Source of the DNA: Nemania diffusa
Lineage: Eukaryota > Ascomycota > Sordariomycetes > Xylariales > Xylariaceae
DNA length: 64,000 nucleotides
Direction of reading: 5' to 3'
NCBI GenBank assembly: GCA_038501195.1
Contig: JBBPUQ010000004.1
Span: 4,602,001-4,666,000 of the forward strand
Shown: positions 43,923 through 54,977 of the stretch, piece by piece
How the letters are laid out: the number at the start of each line of letters is the position of its first letter
Numbering within the stretch: position 1 is the stretch's first letter
Translations under genes and position numbers: made by a program
The notes under the pieces: generated by a model
The model's input: the letters and a program-made list of their open reading frames with translations, nothing else
What the model was told of the DNA's origin: nothing
The model's database searches: none

Positions 43923-46438
43923 ATGGACACACCCTCGAAATTCTGCGGCCTGTGTCAATGCATCCAGTTTGACGATGCTGCTTCTAAGGGCTACGCCGCG
44001 CGAGACGAAGATGGTAACTCAATTCTTAGTTTCGACGGGGACGAGCACGCCCGCTATTTCGACACGGGCCTGCGCATCCAAGACACATTTCCGGGCTTTC
44101 CCCTCCTTTCAACGTCGGGAGCAGATAACGAGTGCGATGGCTGTGGCTTTTTGAAAGACTCGGCTCTCCAGGCCCTCACAGCGCACGGAGACGATCTCTC
44201 GAAAGGCGGGAAACTTGAGATCCGGGCCACCTATCTCTGGCGGAAGAGCGAAGAGTATGCGGAGACTGATGTCGTCCTTTTCCAGGGAATTGGTGCTCTG
44301 GAACTTGAATTCATCATCCTAGACGACCAGGGTTTGCAAAGCTCATCCATCTCTGGGTTAGCCTGATTGTTTAACTCGTGTGGGGTAGGTCATTTCTCTG
44401 GTAGTCGAGAATATGTCACGCATTATGTTCAATCAAGAAGTAATAGTTAAGTTATTAGATGTCCAAAAAAACATGTGGCCTTTAGCTATCTAACAAGCTG
44501 CTAGACACGGTCCAAAAATGGCTTCGTCTTCACGCCGACGCGCCGGGTCCTATCTTGACACCCACAACCGTTTCTTGGATACAATTGCGACTAAACTCAT
44601 GTCAAATCTGTGAAGAGCAGCCAAAAGATGACTTCATTCCAACTAGGCTTATCCGCGTTGACTGTAATCCACCGTTGCTCGTGCAGATGGACAAACCGAC
44701 TACTCTTGCTTTTAGCCCCGACTTCATCAAGTATACTGTTCTAAGCTACTGCCGGGGCCCTCCTGAGAAAGCAGCAAAACAGCCGAAGTTGGAGAAAGAG
44801 AAGATACAAGATCGAATGTCTGGCATTCCAGACTCTGAGATGACCAGCGTTCTCCGGGATGCTATCACAGTATGCCGAGCCCTCTCAACCCCTTTCTTGT
44901 GGGTCGATGCACTCTGTATTATTCAAGACGACCCGAAAGACTGGGAAAGAGAATCCTCGCTTATGGGGAAAATACTGTTAAATGCTTGTTTCACCATTGC
45001 CGCGTGGTCGTCTAGCTCATGCTTAGAAGGTTTTCTAGATCGTCACTCGGAAGCACTCATAGTCCCATTCCGATCCTCCATTAGTCCAGATATCCACGGT
45101 ACTTACTGCTTGACAACAGGGATGAGTGATGAAGCAGATAGGTTTCTTATGAGCGATTATCTCAATTCTAAATCTATTGAACGAGGCTGGATTTTGCAAG
45201 AAGAAATCATGTCAAAGAAGATATTAGCGTTCGGGCACTTGAGGTTACACCTCCTTTGCGGACACCAGGGCCAAACGCAATACGAAGAGTCCGTTCATGG
45301 CAGCATGTTATTTTCTAATTATTATACGTTATCGAACTTTGGTCCTGATTCGGGTTACGACTTATGGTATAGACATATTGCCTCACAGTATTCGTCGCGA
45401 CTCCTATCGCGCACATCCGATAGGTTTCCTGCTATCTCAGGCCTTGCTTCGTTCTTTAGCGCGAAATTGGAGGATGAATATGTGGCCGGAATTTGGCGAA
45501 AGGAATTACACAAAGGGTTGTGGTGGTCTAAAGAGCCTGATGGAAAGGGCTTGACCTTGAAAGAGCTGCTAAGTGACATTGCGAACCCCATGCCGTACGT
45601 GGCTCCGTCATGGAGCTGGGCAAGCCGTGGGTTTCAGATTGGCTTTGGTGACAGAAACTTCAGCATATATCGCGATTTCGAATCCCAGTACTGGAGACAG
45701 GAGTTCGAGCATGCTACTCCTCACATCGTTCTTGCAGGCACAGATCCTTATGGTCAGCTTTCGAGCGCAGAGTTGCAGATCACAACGAGAGTTTGCAATG
45801 TTCCAGCAGATATCTTCATCTACAACAAGAAAAACGAGGGATACGTTGGCGGGAGGAGCATGTATGCGTGGTGCACTGTCGATTGGGATCTTGAGCCCGA
45901 CGGAACCCATCTTAAAAGAATATCACCGGGAATGTTAAAGTTGATGCTTCTGGGTCGTGCTGAGGGTCAATTCTGGCCTTGTTCATATTCACCCAACGTA
46001 GCGTTTTCAGAACTATCAGAATCAGGTGCGTTAAGTTCAACAGTCTCGAGTATAAAAAGCAACGATCCAGAGAGAAAAAAAAGACGTATTATTAACTAAT
46101 TATGAGTAGAACCAAGCCTCGAAGAAAACGAAGATGACACAGGCAGAAGCGATGAAGATATCATGACTGGGTCATCCCGTTTGATGGAAAGACTGAAATT
46201 CAGCGTGAGACACGAAGAGAATGATAGCAATGGAGCTGAGGATTGTAATGATGGAGCTGGGGACGATAGCGATGGAGATGAGGATGGATATGAGTCTTGG
46301 ACATACGGACTCATCATCCATCAACTACCTGGCATGGAGTCTTTCGCAAGAGTGGGTGTGTTCAACTCAAGCGCAAGACACGGCTGGGGCATGCGACTAT
46401 TTGAGAATTGCGATCCCATAACCATCAGCCTGATCTGA
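43923..46438 (+). pseudogene. HET-domain protein gene, apparently interrupted by a stop codon
   Basis: Best model: exon 1 43923-44384, exon 2 44498-46049 (or from 44486), exon 3 46110-46438. HET-domain signatures are clear: YTVLSYCRGPP, LSTPFLWVDALCIIQDD with NACFTIAAW, RGWILQEE and PSWSWASRG. The N-terminal part has the Cys-rich start typical of the family (FCGLCQCIQFDD, CDGCGFLKDSA). HET proteins trigger cell death when incompatible hyphae fuse. Exon 1 reads into TGA at 44364-44366, 18 nt before a consensus GTAGGT donor whose phase fits exon 2; no other donor restores the frame. The conserved Trp of LSYCWG is Arg here. It is either a pseudogene or a gene with splicing I could not solve. Confidence 0.7.
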
Positions 46439-47215
46439 AGGCACATACTAGTGCTCGGATTTTTGAGATTTTTAAGTCGAGGTAGATAGATAGATATATC
46501 TTACCAACACAAGGTCACGTAGTAGACTAGTTTTGTCAGTCCCTTCGATGAAAGCAGCTACAGGGAAATCTAACTAGCCGATACGACGACATTTTATTTA
46601 ACAAATCACAGACAACATATTTAAATAATGATCTTTGTCATATACCTAGGCCATGTACATCCCAGGTATTTAGTTAGAATGCATTATATAGTATTCGAAT
46701 CTCATTGCTTGTAGATTGAGGAATACTGACAATATTAGCCCAACTTATGTACTTGTCCAAATATCAGCACGCGACCAGATGAAAGACACTGAAGGATATG
46801 GAACTCCCACAGCGCATGGATCGACATGATTCTAATACGGGAATGTCTAGATATAGATAGAACCGTGCTTCTTTCCTTAAAAATCGTTTCTTGTTATAGA
46901 TAAAAAAAGCACCACGGCTTCAAGCAACGCTAGTTTAGTACTAGATGATACGAGCTAGCTGTGGAATACCTAGTAATGCAGATGAATGCTCCTCCCAGCC
47001 CATACCCTAGCGAAATTGGCAATCTCGAGACATCCGAAGGTCTCCCCTCGTTATCAACTAGGCCTAATATTTCATGCCCCTCCGTTTAACGCCGATTCCC
47101 TAACCCAACCTAGAGCCAAATGTGCAAATAAAGACCATGCTAAGGTCCCCTAAAAACGTATACCTGTTGATGCGAGAGCGTGACCATCTCGTCAGCCCTG
47201 AATGCTAATGCAATC
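46439..47215. other. Intergenic between convergent genes
   Basis: It holds the 3' ends of the HET gene (plus) and SOK1 (minus). It is AT-rich and shows no coding signal. Confidence 0.5.
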
Positions 47216-50200
47216 TTATACCGTCGCTGCTTTCGTAGTAGACTCCTCCTCGTCCACTTTGGCGGAAACTGCTTCCCACCAAACGCCATGAGTGTCCCGG
47301 TCAACAGTCCCCACACGACTGATCTCGTCAATGATCTCCCGCACTCTTTCGACAAATTCAGGCAATCCTAGCCCCGCTAGCTTCTCTCCAGCAGTGCTTG
47401 TGGCCTTGATCTTCTCGCTTGCAGAACCCGCCTGGAGTCTGGTAAGCAAATGCCCCCTTATGCGGGTAAGTAGGAGCCTCATAACCGGCTCCCTAGGCTC
47501 TGTGTTATTGCCCTTAGCGTCCATGTAAGCTTCAAGAACCTTCGTCACGAGAGCCTGTAGATGCCTCTTGGTAGCTGCAGGCATAGAGCGCCCAGCTTCA
47601 AGAGCGGCCATGATACCATGCACGGCTGTCGATTGGTTCATGGGCTTACTATGGTCATCCATCGACTCGAGGAGGGTGAATACCCGACCGGCCTCTGTTT
47701 TCCAAGGGGCTCGAACATCGCGTTTCAACATGTTCTTGCACTGTAGGAGAATAGCACCTGCGGTGACGATGCGAAGTGTTTGGCGACCAAGGCGCGCCCG
47801 ACGCTTCTCATCAAGAGTGAGAGGCTCTGGTAAAGTATCAGCCAATGGCGAAGGCTGTGTAAATTGGTCCACAAGCATTTGCCAGTAAATCTTGTCGGGG
47901 GTTGGTCGTAACTTCGGATGATTGATGCCCTCCGGATCGCGCCGGATGGCCTCCGCATGCACTTTATTTCGGGCGTCCCGCCACGCAGCCTCTGCGCGAG
48001 CCAACGTGACCACACCACTGTCTAAATCCTCCGCAAACTTCTTTGCTTCATATGGAGAAGAATGCCCAACGAGGTTGGGAGCTGCCAATTGCAGCATATA
48101 GTTGGCATAGTCGTAAAGCATCACATCAATAAAGGAGATGAGTGCCTCGAAACGATCAACAATAGGACCTTGACCAAGTTTGTTGTCCACTAGATCCTTG
48201 ACTTCGTCGTCTCGTACTGGGGCACAAAGTTTAGGGAGAAGTGAGCCCATTGATGAAAAGAATTTTTCATATGAAAAACTGCCAGCCCGGAACTGGCGCC
48301 CAGCTACCTCGGTATCGAGCATCTCACCGATAAAGCTGTGTATTGTTGAATTGGGCTTGACAAGATGCTGTAGCCTGTCTTTTATATAGTTGGACATGAT
48401 GACGAGATAATGGAATTCTTTCTCTTCGCTACTAGGCCCTGAGCGGAGATCCTTGAAGAGTGGTTCCATACGTGACTTGTGTTGTTCTTGGAAGTGCTCG
48501 AATTCGATGCGATATTCCCGGCTGATTGCCAATTCGTGAACAATAACTCTGTTGTCCGGTAAAATAGGAGGATAGTTTGGTTGGAACATCGGTTGTCTCG
48601 ACTCTTGCTTGCTGGAAGGAGTCGGCGGCGGAGTGAGTGTCTGAAGTTGGGACGAAATGACATGATCTGCTGTCGCATGATTGGCCATGGGAGAGCCCTC
48701 AGTGCTTAATGAGTGTTCGGCAACTCGTGGTTTGGTGTCTCCCGCAGGTTTCTTTGCTGCTCTGGCCTTCCTTGCTTGCGCCACCGCCTCGAATATCCTC
48801 CTCTTTCCTTCCTGAGCACCTGAGAGCTTTTTGATTCGGACCATGAGCATTAGCTGGTTGTCCCTGATACTTTGACAATAAGAATCGGTAACGGCTTCTT
48901 CTGTACGATCTTTAACCGTTTGAAGGATAGCATCCAGCTCCACAAACTGCAAGATCATGACTTCGACTAGAGCGTTCGAATCCCTTGCTTTCCAAGCGAT
49001 GAATGCGTTGTGAAAAGTGGCATACACCTCCGACAAAGCATCTTGCAAAGTCGGTGGTGGAGTATAGTTGTTAGACGAGGTCAATCGGGATAAGGTATTC
49101 TCGAAGGATATCAACAAGTCTCGTGCCTTTGCGACAAGATCCTGTAACTGCGGATTAGCCAGATCATCGCGAGGAATGGGTTGTCCTTGAGAAGATCCAA
49201 CCTGTTCCTGTTCTCCTTTATGGTCTCTATTGCTGAGAACTTGAGTAGGATGTCCAAGAATGAGAAAAGCGCTAAGAAAAGTTCGAACGGCAGCCATCTC
49301 GGTGATGGATCCGGCCTCACCCTCGCTCAAACCACATATACGAAGGACTCGTGCCGTTACTAGGAGCACTTGCTCCTGGCCAAGAAGTTCGACTACTGTA
49401 TCAAACGAGGTCTCCCTGACTCCATCGATATTTAAGCCGATTTCTGAGAAATCTTGCACTGCTTGTCTCCTTAGCAGGCCTCTCCACCACCACTGTATCT
49501 TGGAGGCTGCAGCATCGTCGCTCATTACAGGCTCCTCCTTTAAGCCTGATGATTCATGCTCGTCGCCCTCTGACGCAGTAGAGTCTCCAACCGATTTCCT
49601 AGTGGTGGTGCTATGAGCTCGTGAGCGGCGTGTGGCTTGGCGGTTCCGCAGCTCTTCGCGTCTCCTCTCAGCATCGGCAAAACGCTCTTCCATCTGCAAC
49701 TTCAGTTTGCGTATCTCTTGCTCCCGCTTCTCTTTCATGCTCTCGGCGATTGCCTTGGCACGTTTGACTTCTTCAGCACAGGCTGCAACAATCTCGGCCA
49801 GGTTCTTCTCTCGTGCTTGGGCCGCAGCCAAGGCACGGGCCTCGGAATTCGAGCTTTTCTGCTGGGCGGCTTTCGCCACGGCGGCCCTCAAACGCACCTT
49901 CTCAGCATGGGCAGCTCGATCAGCGAGGCGCGCTTTGCGATCCTCGAGGATAGAGGCACGGCGAATCTGCTGAGCGATGAATCTACTCTGAGGGCCGCCA
50001 TGGCGAGAGAAACCATGCGATGAACGAGACTGGGCAGAGGCTATCGAGTTCCTGCGTGACGAAGCAGCCGAGTCCTTCCTGCGACTTTGTGTCGGGCGGT
50101 GGAAGCGCGCAGCAATGTGGGGGGGCGGCAAAGGCGGCGTGTGGTATCGGCGTTCCTCTTCTTCCGCAGACAGGGCCATGTCGAAATCGAGATCGGGCTC

Positions 50201-50281
50201 TGGGGTAGTGGGATCGGGAGATCCGACGGACTCTTCGATGTTCCGAGCTGGGTCGGCCAGAGCTGGGGATGCGCGGCGCAT
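47216..50281 (-). CDS. SOK1: Sok1/TCP11-family protein
   Basis: Intronless gene for 1021 residues. The N-terminal quarter is Arg/Ser-rich and then a long charged coiled coil (about residues 105-225; EIRKLKLQMEERFADAERRR). An IQ-like motif follows at about 260-275 (AASKIQWWWRGLLRRQ), which may bind calmodulin. The C-terminal half matches the TCP11 domain of yeast Sok1: SREYRIEFEHFQEQHKSRME, LHYLV-type segment HYLVIMSNYIKDRL, then MLYDYANYMLQLAAP and AWRDARNKVHAEAIRRDP. Yeast SOK1 suppresses loss of cAMP-dependent protein kinase; the biochemical activity is unknown. Start taken at ATG 50281. The next plus-strand gene is more than 4 kb away. Confidence 0.88.
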   Translation of the reverse strand: MRRASPALADPARNIEESVGSPDPTTPEPDLDFDMALSAEEEERRYHTPPLPPPHIAARFHRPTQSRRKDSAASSRRNSIASAQSRSSHGFSRHGGPQSRFIAQQIRRASILEDRKARLADRAAHAEKVRLRAAVAKAAQQKSSNSEARALAAAQAREKNLAEIVAACAEEVKRAKAIAESMKEKREQEIRKLKLQMEERFADAERRREELRNRQATRRSRAHSTTTRKSVGDSTASEGDEHESSGLKEEPVMSDDAAASKIQWWWRGLLRRQAVQDFSEIGLNIDGVRETSFDTVVELLGQEQVLLVTARVLRICGLSEGEAGSITEMAAVRTFLSAFLILGHPTQVLSNRDHKGEQEQVGSSQGQPIPRDDLANPQLQDLVAKARDLLISFENTLSRLTSSNNYTPPPTLQDALSEVYATFHNAFIAWKARDSNALVEVMILQFVELDAILQTVKDRTEEAVTDSYCQSIRDNQLMLMVRIKKLSGAQEGKRRIFEAVAQARKARAAKKPAGDTKPRVAEHSLSTEGSPMANHATADHVISSQLQTLTPPPTPSSKQESRQPMFQPNYPPILPDNRVIVHELAISREYRIEFEHFQEQHKSRMEPLFKDLRSGPSSEEKEFHYLVIMSNYIKDRLQHLVKPNSTIHSFIGEMLDTEVAGRQFRAGSFSYEKFFSSMGSLLPKLCAPVRDDEVKDLVDNKLGQGPIVDRFEALISFIDVMLYDYANYMLQLAAPNLVGHSSPYEAKKFAEDLDSGVVTLARAEAAWRDARNKVHAEAIRRDPEGINHPKLRPTPDKIYWQMLVDQFTQPSPLADTLPEPLTLDEKRRARLGRQTLRIVTAGAILLQCKNMLKRDVRAPWKTEAGRVFTLLESMDDHSKPMNQSTAVHGIMAALEAGRSMPAATKRHLQALVTKVLEAYMDAKGNNTEPREPVMRLLLTRIRGHLLTRLQAGSASEKIKATSTAGEKLAGLGLPEFVERVREIIDEISRVGTVDRDTHGVWWEAVSAKVDEEESTTKAATV

Positions 50282-53200
50282 GGTGACGGTAGTTGTGTTG
50301 GTGTTGATGTTGGCGGGGACAGTGCGCGGGTGGCGTTTTGCATTTCAGATTCGAGCCTTACCGGAGACGGACGAGAAAAGCCCCTCAAGGGTCGGGAATG
50401 GCACAAAGAGACGAGAATACCTAGGGCGGGTTCTCGGCGGATATAGCGGTGGTACGCTGCACACGGCGGCCTTTCCTATCGTTGGTGGGCAAGAAGGGAT
50501 TTGCTCGCGGTTGATTTGGGTACGAATCCGCTGATACGCAGTACTCGTAACTTACGGACGCACTGCAAGTGGTGTGGGTAGGTGTGGGCGTGTGTTCGCA
50601 ATGTTATAAGACTACTACGACTAATCTCTAAATATAAGCGACACAAAAAGCCGGCAGTAATACTTCGGCACTAAAAACGGATAGAAAAAAATGAAGGCTG
50701 ACGAAATGGCCGTGGGAGTAGAGGTAACTTTGGGTCTCTTTAAGATGGGTTCAAACGCTGTCGGCCGAAGTATAGAAGATAGAAGTGTAAAGGTAGAGCT
50801 GTACAAGGTAAAAGTAGATTGCGGGAAGAAAATTAGAAATGGTTAAAGGGATAGAGAGGGAAATGAATACATGAAAGAGTCTAAGTGATAGACTAGTAGC
50901 TTCAACTTCCAGATTTATTAGAGGAATTCCATTGAATAAGAAGCTGCCAGCGGTATTAATTGATACGAACCCAGGGTGCGGCAGGATCAAGCAATGACAA
51001 ACACAGGTCGGGTGCCTTCTTCAGGTGCACATACAGAATACGTACTAGGGAGTAGTAAGTCAGCCGGAGGGGCTTTGGACACCAAACAATACCTACCTCT
51101 AGCCTAACTGCCCCCTAGCTAGGTAGTTAGAGGCTGATGGAGCCCGCCCAGGTGAAACATTTTAAGTCAAGGTTAAGGTTGCTGTTCCCTCCCAGCCACT
51201 ATCTACTAGGTACTTACTTACGCAGTAGGTACTAATTATTTCAGCCCAGTGCTTTCTGAACATGTTATTATTAGTACTGATCATTGTTTACTTTTTAAAT
51301 GCCTAAACACTTGAAATTACACAGGTGTAGTTTGCTATCAGCCGTCGTCCCATGACATGCGCCATTCTCTTCTGTCGTCATCTTTCTGCTTCCGTTCAAC
51401 CTGAAAATGGGTTCTGCTCTGTTCCAGGCTTGCAAGGTTGCATTGGTAAGCCCTAGACGCGGGATACTGCGCTAAACTGTATCTGCTCCATCTCTAGCAA
51501 AGCCCGTCATTTTAGCGTCAACGTAGGGCCTAAGTATGGAGAATTTGGAGAATTTACCCTTCAGCCTCCGAAGGGTTGATTCCACAACGATGGCCCAAAC
51601 TGTCATCATCATGTCGTAAAACACTTTACTTTCGCCCTTTGTCCTATCTCCAGGCTTTCAACCAGTTATCGAGACCACGGTAGCTCCTATACCTAATCCT
51701 CTTATCTGTAGCTTATCTAGACCAGTATCTCCTCAAGCGTCATGCGCTATATTTACCTAGTAGTAAGTAGGTAGTTCATCCAGTGTACCGTATGGGCATG
51801 GACAGGGTAGACTGGCGAGAGGTTCCTCCCACCTGCAGTGGCACGGAAGATCGCCCACTTGCCTCGATCCGCAACCCCAGCCTATGGAACTCCCAAGCCG
51901 GGCTGCGGGGGATACGTACAACGTGCTACCTATTCTCAGCTTCGTCTAACTACCCTACTAACGTACCATGTCATATTTTAATTGATCGTCTAGGGCTATT
52001 ATCTGAGGGCTGAAAGGTATTAGACTTCTGGGTCAAGTACTGCAGAGACTTTAGTATTGGACAATACACAGGAAATTGGGATTCATGTAAGATGGCTTTG
52101 ATTACTAATGCCTTTAAGATAATTCATCGTTGATCTTGGCATATGAGATAGGTAATTCAACATAAGCTTATTAGACGCCTACACTTATCGACAGATCGTC
52201 TAGGCATCTATCTAGCCATGGCCGATGTTAAACCTGATCGAAAGGATTAACTCTTCTATAAAGAGTCCTAAGATAAGGGCTTTTAACTCAATCATTGAGG
52301 AATAACTGATCTATTCATGATTTCTATACAAGATAATAAAACTAGCAATAGACGTGAGCTGCTATCAGAGAAAATCTCGGATTACTTCTTTAGGAAAGTT
52401 GCTTACTAAATTATACGTAGTATGAGATCGCATGCAACAACCCTTCAATGGATGACTACTGTACTTCTGTATGAGTGGAAGGATAATATGTCGCCGAAAG
52501 CGGCTCGACTATCAGCAGACGAGGAGTCTTATCTAGTAGAGCTATGCACGAGACCTGAGAGGGATAGCTAGGATTAAATAGCAATATCCGTCTAGGTGGT
52601 CCGAAGCAAAGTGGACTTTTCCCTGAGTGTTTGGACTGAGAATCAAGTAAGGGCGAGAAAACCAGGAAAAAGGTACAGATGATGACTAAGTTCAATCTTG
52701 ATTGCCCCTGATCCCCAGTATAAGTCATGGTAGCATATCGTACGCAAGCAATGAGAGCTGTCCCATGTCAAATGACACGAATGACATGCCTTATACTAAA
52801 TTCTGGTTTTTATAATGAGATGCAGATTTCCAAGTGATTATCGAGTCTCTTATGGTAAGCCATCATGCGCCTCTGGAGATACTATTGTCCGCAAAGACAA
52901 GTAATACGTGGTAAGCTGTTGATAGAGCATCTCAAATCAATGAGCTGCCTGGTCTAACGCGAACGTTTTCAAGCATCACGTTGTCAAATGATTGGCCGAG
53001 AGGTAATTTTGAGATGTTATACAGTTTCTAGCCAAGACTCTGGTTGATCTACATGATGCGTCCTACTAGAAAGCTCACAAGGTGAACGGCTCCCTTGTAC
53101 TACTACTTCCGTGAAAAGAGCCCTTGATCGACAGATGTTGGCCCGAGTTATCCACGGATGGACGAGACGCTCCGTTCCGTGAACCAGTCCGTGATATGAA

Positions 53201-54977
53201 ATGGGTCTGATGATTGCCCAGAATAATCGTGGCGCATATAGCGGCAAATCTTTATTTGCTGTGTATAGGTATATTGGCTGCTGCTAGAGACAAATGTGTA
53301 GTTTTCTTATCAAAACTAGCAGGATGACTGCTTGTGAGGAGGAATGAAGGAATGCGAACGGGAGCATTGGGAGCGGTGAGTGGCGTCGTAAGATTTCGGG
53401 TACCTGTTTGGGTACCTGAATACGACTGTGTACTTATAACCAGTTTGGGGACTTGTTCAGGTTCCCCGGAAGCCATCGCTGAGTGGGTATACACACGTAG
53501 TATACATCACACGTAGCCTGCCTCTCTTTATTAGCAGTAGGTAAGCATCGGAAGGAGGGAATGCAGCAATAGTCCTGTACGATTCAACCCCGTATTTGCC
53601 CTGCATGGAGTCTAGGCGTCATCACCAACCGAGGATTGTTCTACATCTCGGGACAGCACGGCCTATGAAAAAACAAAAGAATGAAACGTGGACCGTCACT
53701 CTAAGTAATATCATAATATAACAGATAGGCTCACTAGAAGCGGTCAAGCACGGAACACCTGACATTGATTGCATCATTACGATGAAGCTAGACAACTGTC
53801 TGATAAGAAACACACACTTTAGTAGGGCCTAGTATTCGAGGCTACTTGGGTAGATAGGATAGCTATACTATGTTTTATAGTTGAGACAGGTACAGAGATC
53901 TCGTCTCGCTCCCATATTTGGGCGATGGTGATAAAGACACGCATTATTATAGTACGGTCTTAAAGGTACTGGACTATTAGGCGCATACCTACCTAGGTAT
54001 ATTGAGATTCCTGAAGTATTCTCTATATATATATATATCTATAGGAGATTAGCACAGCGTTGGACCTTGGCCAAGGTTTGTTTTATCGCGTATCTAGATA
54101 AAGGTTAGGTTCTGGGTTATACCGGCCGTAGTTGGCTAATAGTGTAATATAGGTACGAACCACGTACTACGCAGCTTAGACCTATCTAGAAAGCCTTGGC
54201 AAACAAAGAGTATGCCCAACGCTAGATAGCACGTGGAAGCGCGGGAGTTCAAGTCTGGTTCCATCCGAGTTGGCGTTGCATTTGGGCGACCGTTATGCCT
54301 GCCAGTACTAGGCCTGGAATGGTACACGAGTTGCAACGATCAAGTCTCGCTGCATTCTACTGAGGAGGTTCCCGTGGCACTGGCTTGTAACCTGCATCTG
54401 TGGCTCTGAAAGTACAGCACCTACTGTAAGTCTCAGGTAGGTAGGTAGGTAGGTACAGAGCATACCTACTGAGACCTGCTCAATATTACCTGTACCCACA
54501 CTGTACTACGCAGCTGGCCAGTGAGGGAGATCGGGCCATCTTGGGCACCTAAGGTAGCACTGCTAGGTACTACCTGCCTCCCTAAGATAGCTGCGTGTAC
54601 CCTGTACCTGCCTACGGCTTGGTACCGAGTGCACTGTATTCTGTACTCTGTGGCACCCACCTAGTACCTGCCTATAGGTATGTAGTACCTACATAAGTGG
54701 TAGGTGGGTGGTGTAGGCAGGTAGGTAGGTATGACGACGGGAGATCGTACCGTGGCACAGAAGGTAGTCTCCACCACAACTGCGCTACACAATACCTACA
54801 CAATAACACTGAACGCCACCCTCTCCTCCAATCCCAGACACCTACCTACCTGCTGTACACCCCATGCATTCACCTCATAACCTCTACCGTACTTTTCCCA
54901 CCCTCGTCTTTGACATTTCTCTCAACCAATCTGACCCAACCCGAGAAGGCAATCCTTCCCCCCCAGATGTATACCTC
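50282..54977. other. Large gene-poor region rich in TAGGTA-type repeats
   Basis: About 4.7 kb between SOK1 and KCS1, which diverge. No protein family is recognised. It holds a TA microsatellite (about 54,024-54,040), tandem TAGG repeats at about 54,436-54,460, TACCTACC/TAGGTAGG strings at about 54,640-54,735, and similar strings near 51,090-51,130 and 53,985-54,000. A plus-strand frame at about 52,435-52,555 is open for some 40 codons but has no support. The last 150 bp before KCS1 are pyrimidine-rich and probably its leader. Confidence 0.5.
54436..54740. repeat. TAGG/TACC tandem repeat cluster
   Basis: GGTAGGTAGGTAGGTAGGTA lies at about 54,436-54,455, CACCTAGTACCTGCCTATAG near 54,657, and GGCAGGTAGGTAGGTATG near 54,717. 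Together with intervening TACCTGCCT strings they make a cluster of about 300 bp upstream of KCS1. The motif is spread over intergenic DNA throughout the window. Confidence 0.8.

Noticed and set aside
52435..52555. Open stretch suggesting a helix-turn-helix transposon relic
   Set aside because: Only about 40 codons, no DDE motif, inverted repeats or target duplication nearby.
54200..54290. Possible tRNA (a TTCAAGTC string like a B box)
   Set aside because: No pairing T stem or acceptor stem could be drawn and no A box lies at the right distance.
54864..54977. Upstream in-frame ATG of KCS1 as the start
   Set aside because: The 38 added residues are encoded by pyrimidine-rich leader-like DNA and no Kcs1 feature lies there; kept as an alternative only.
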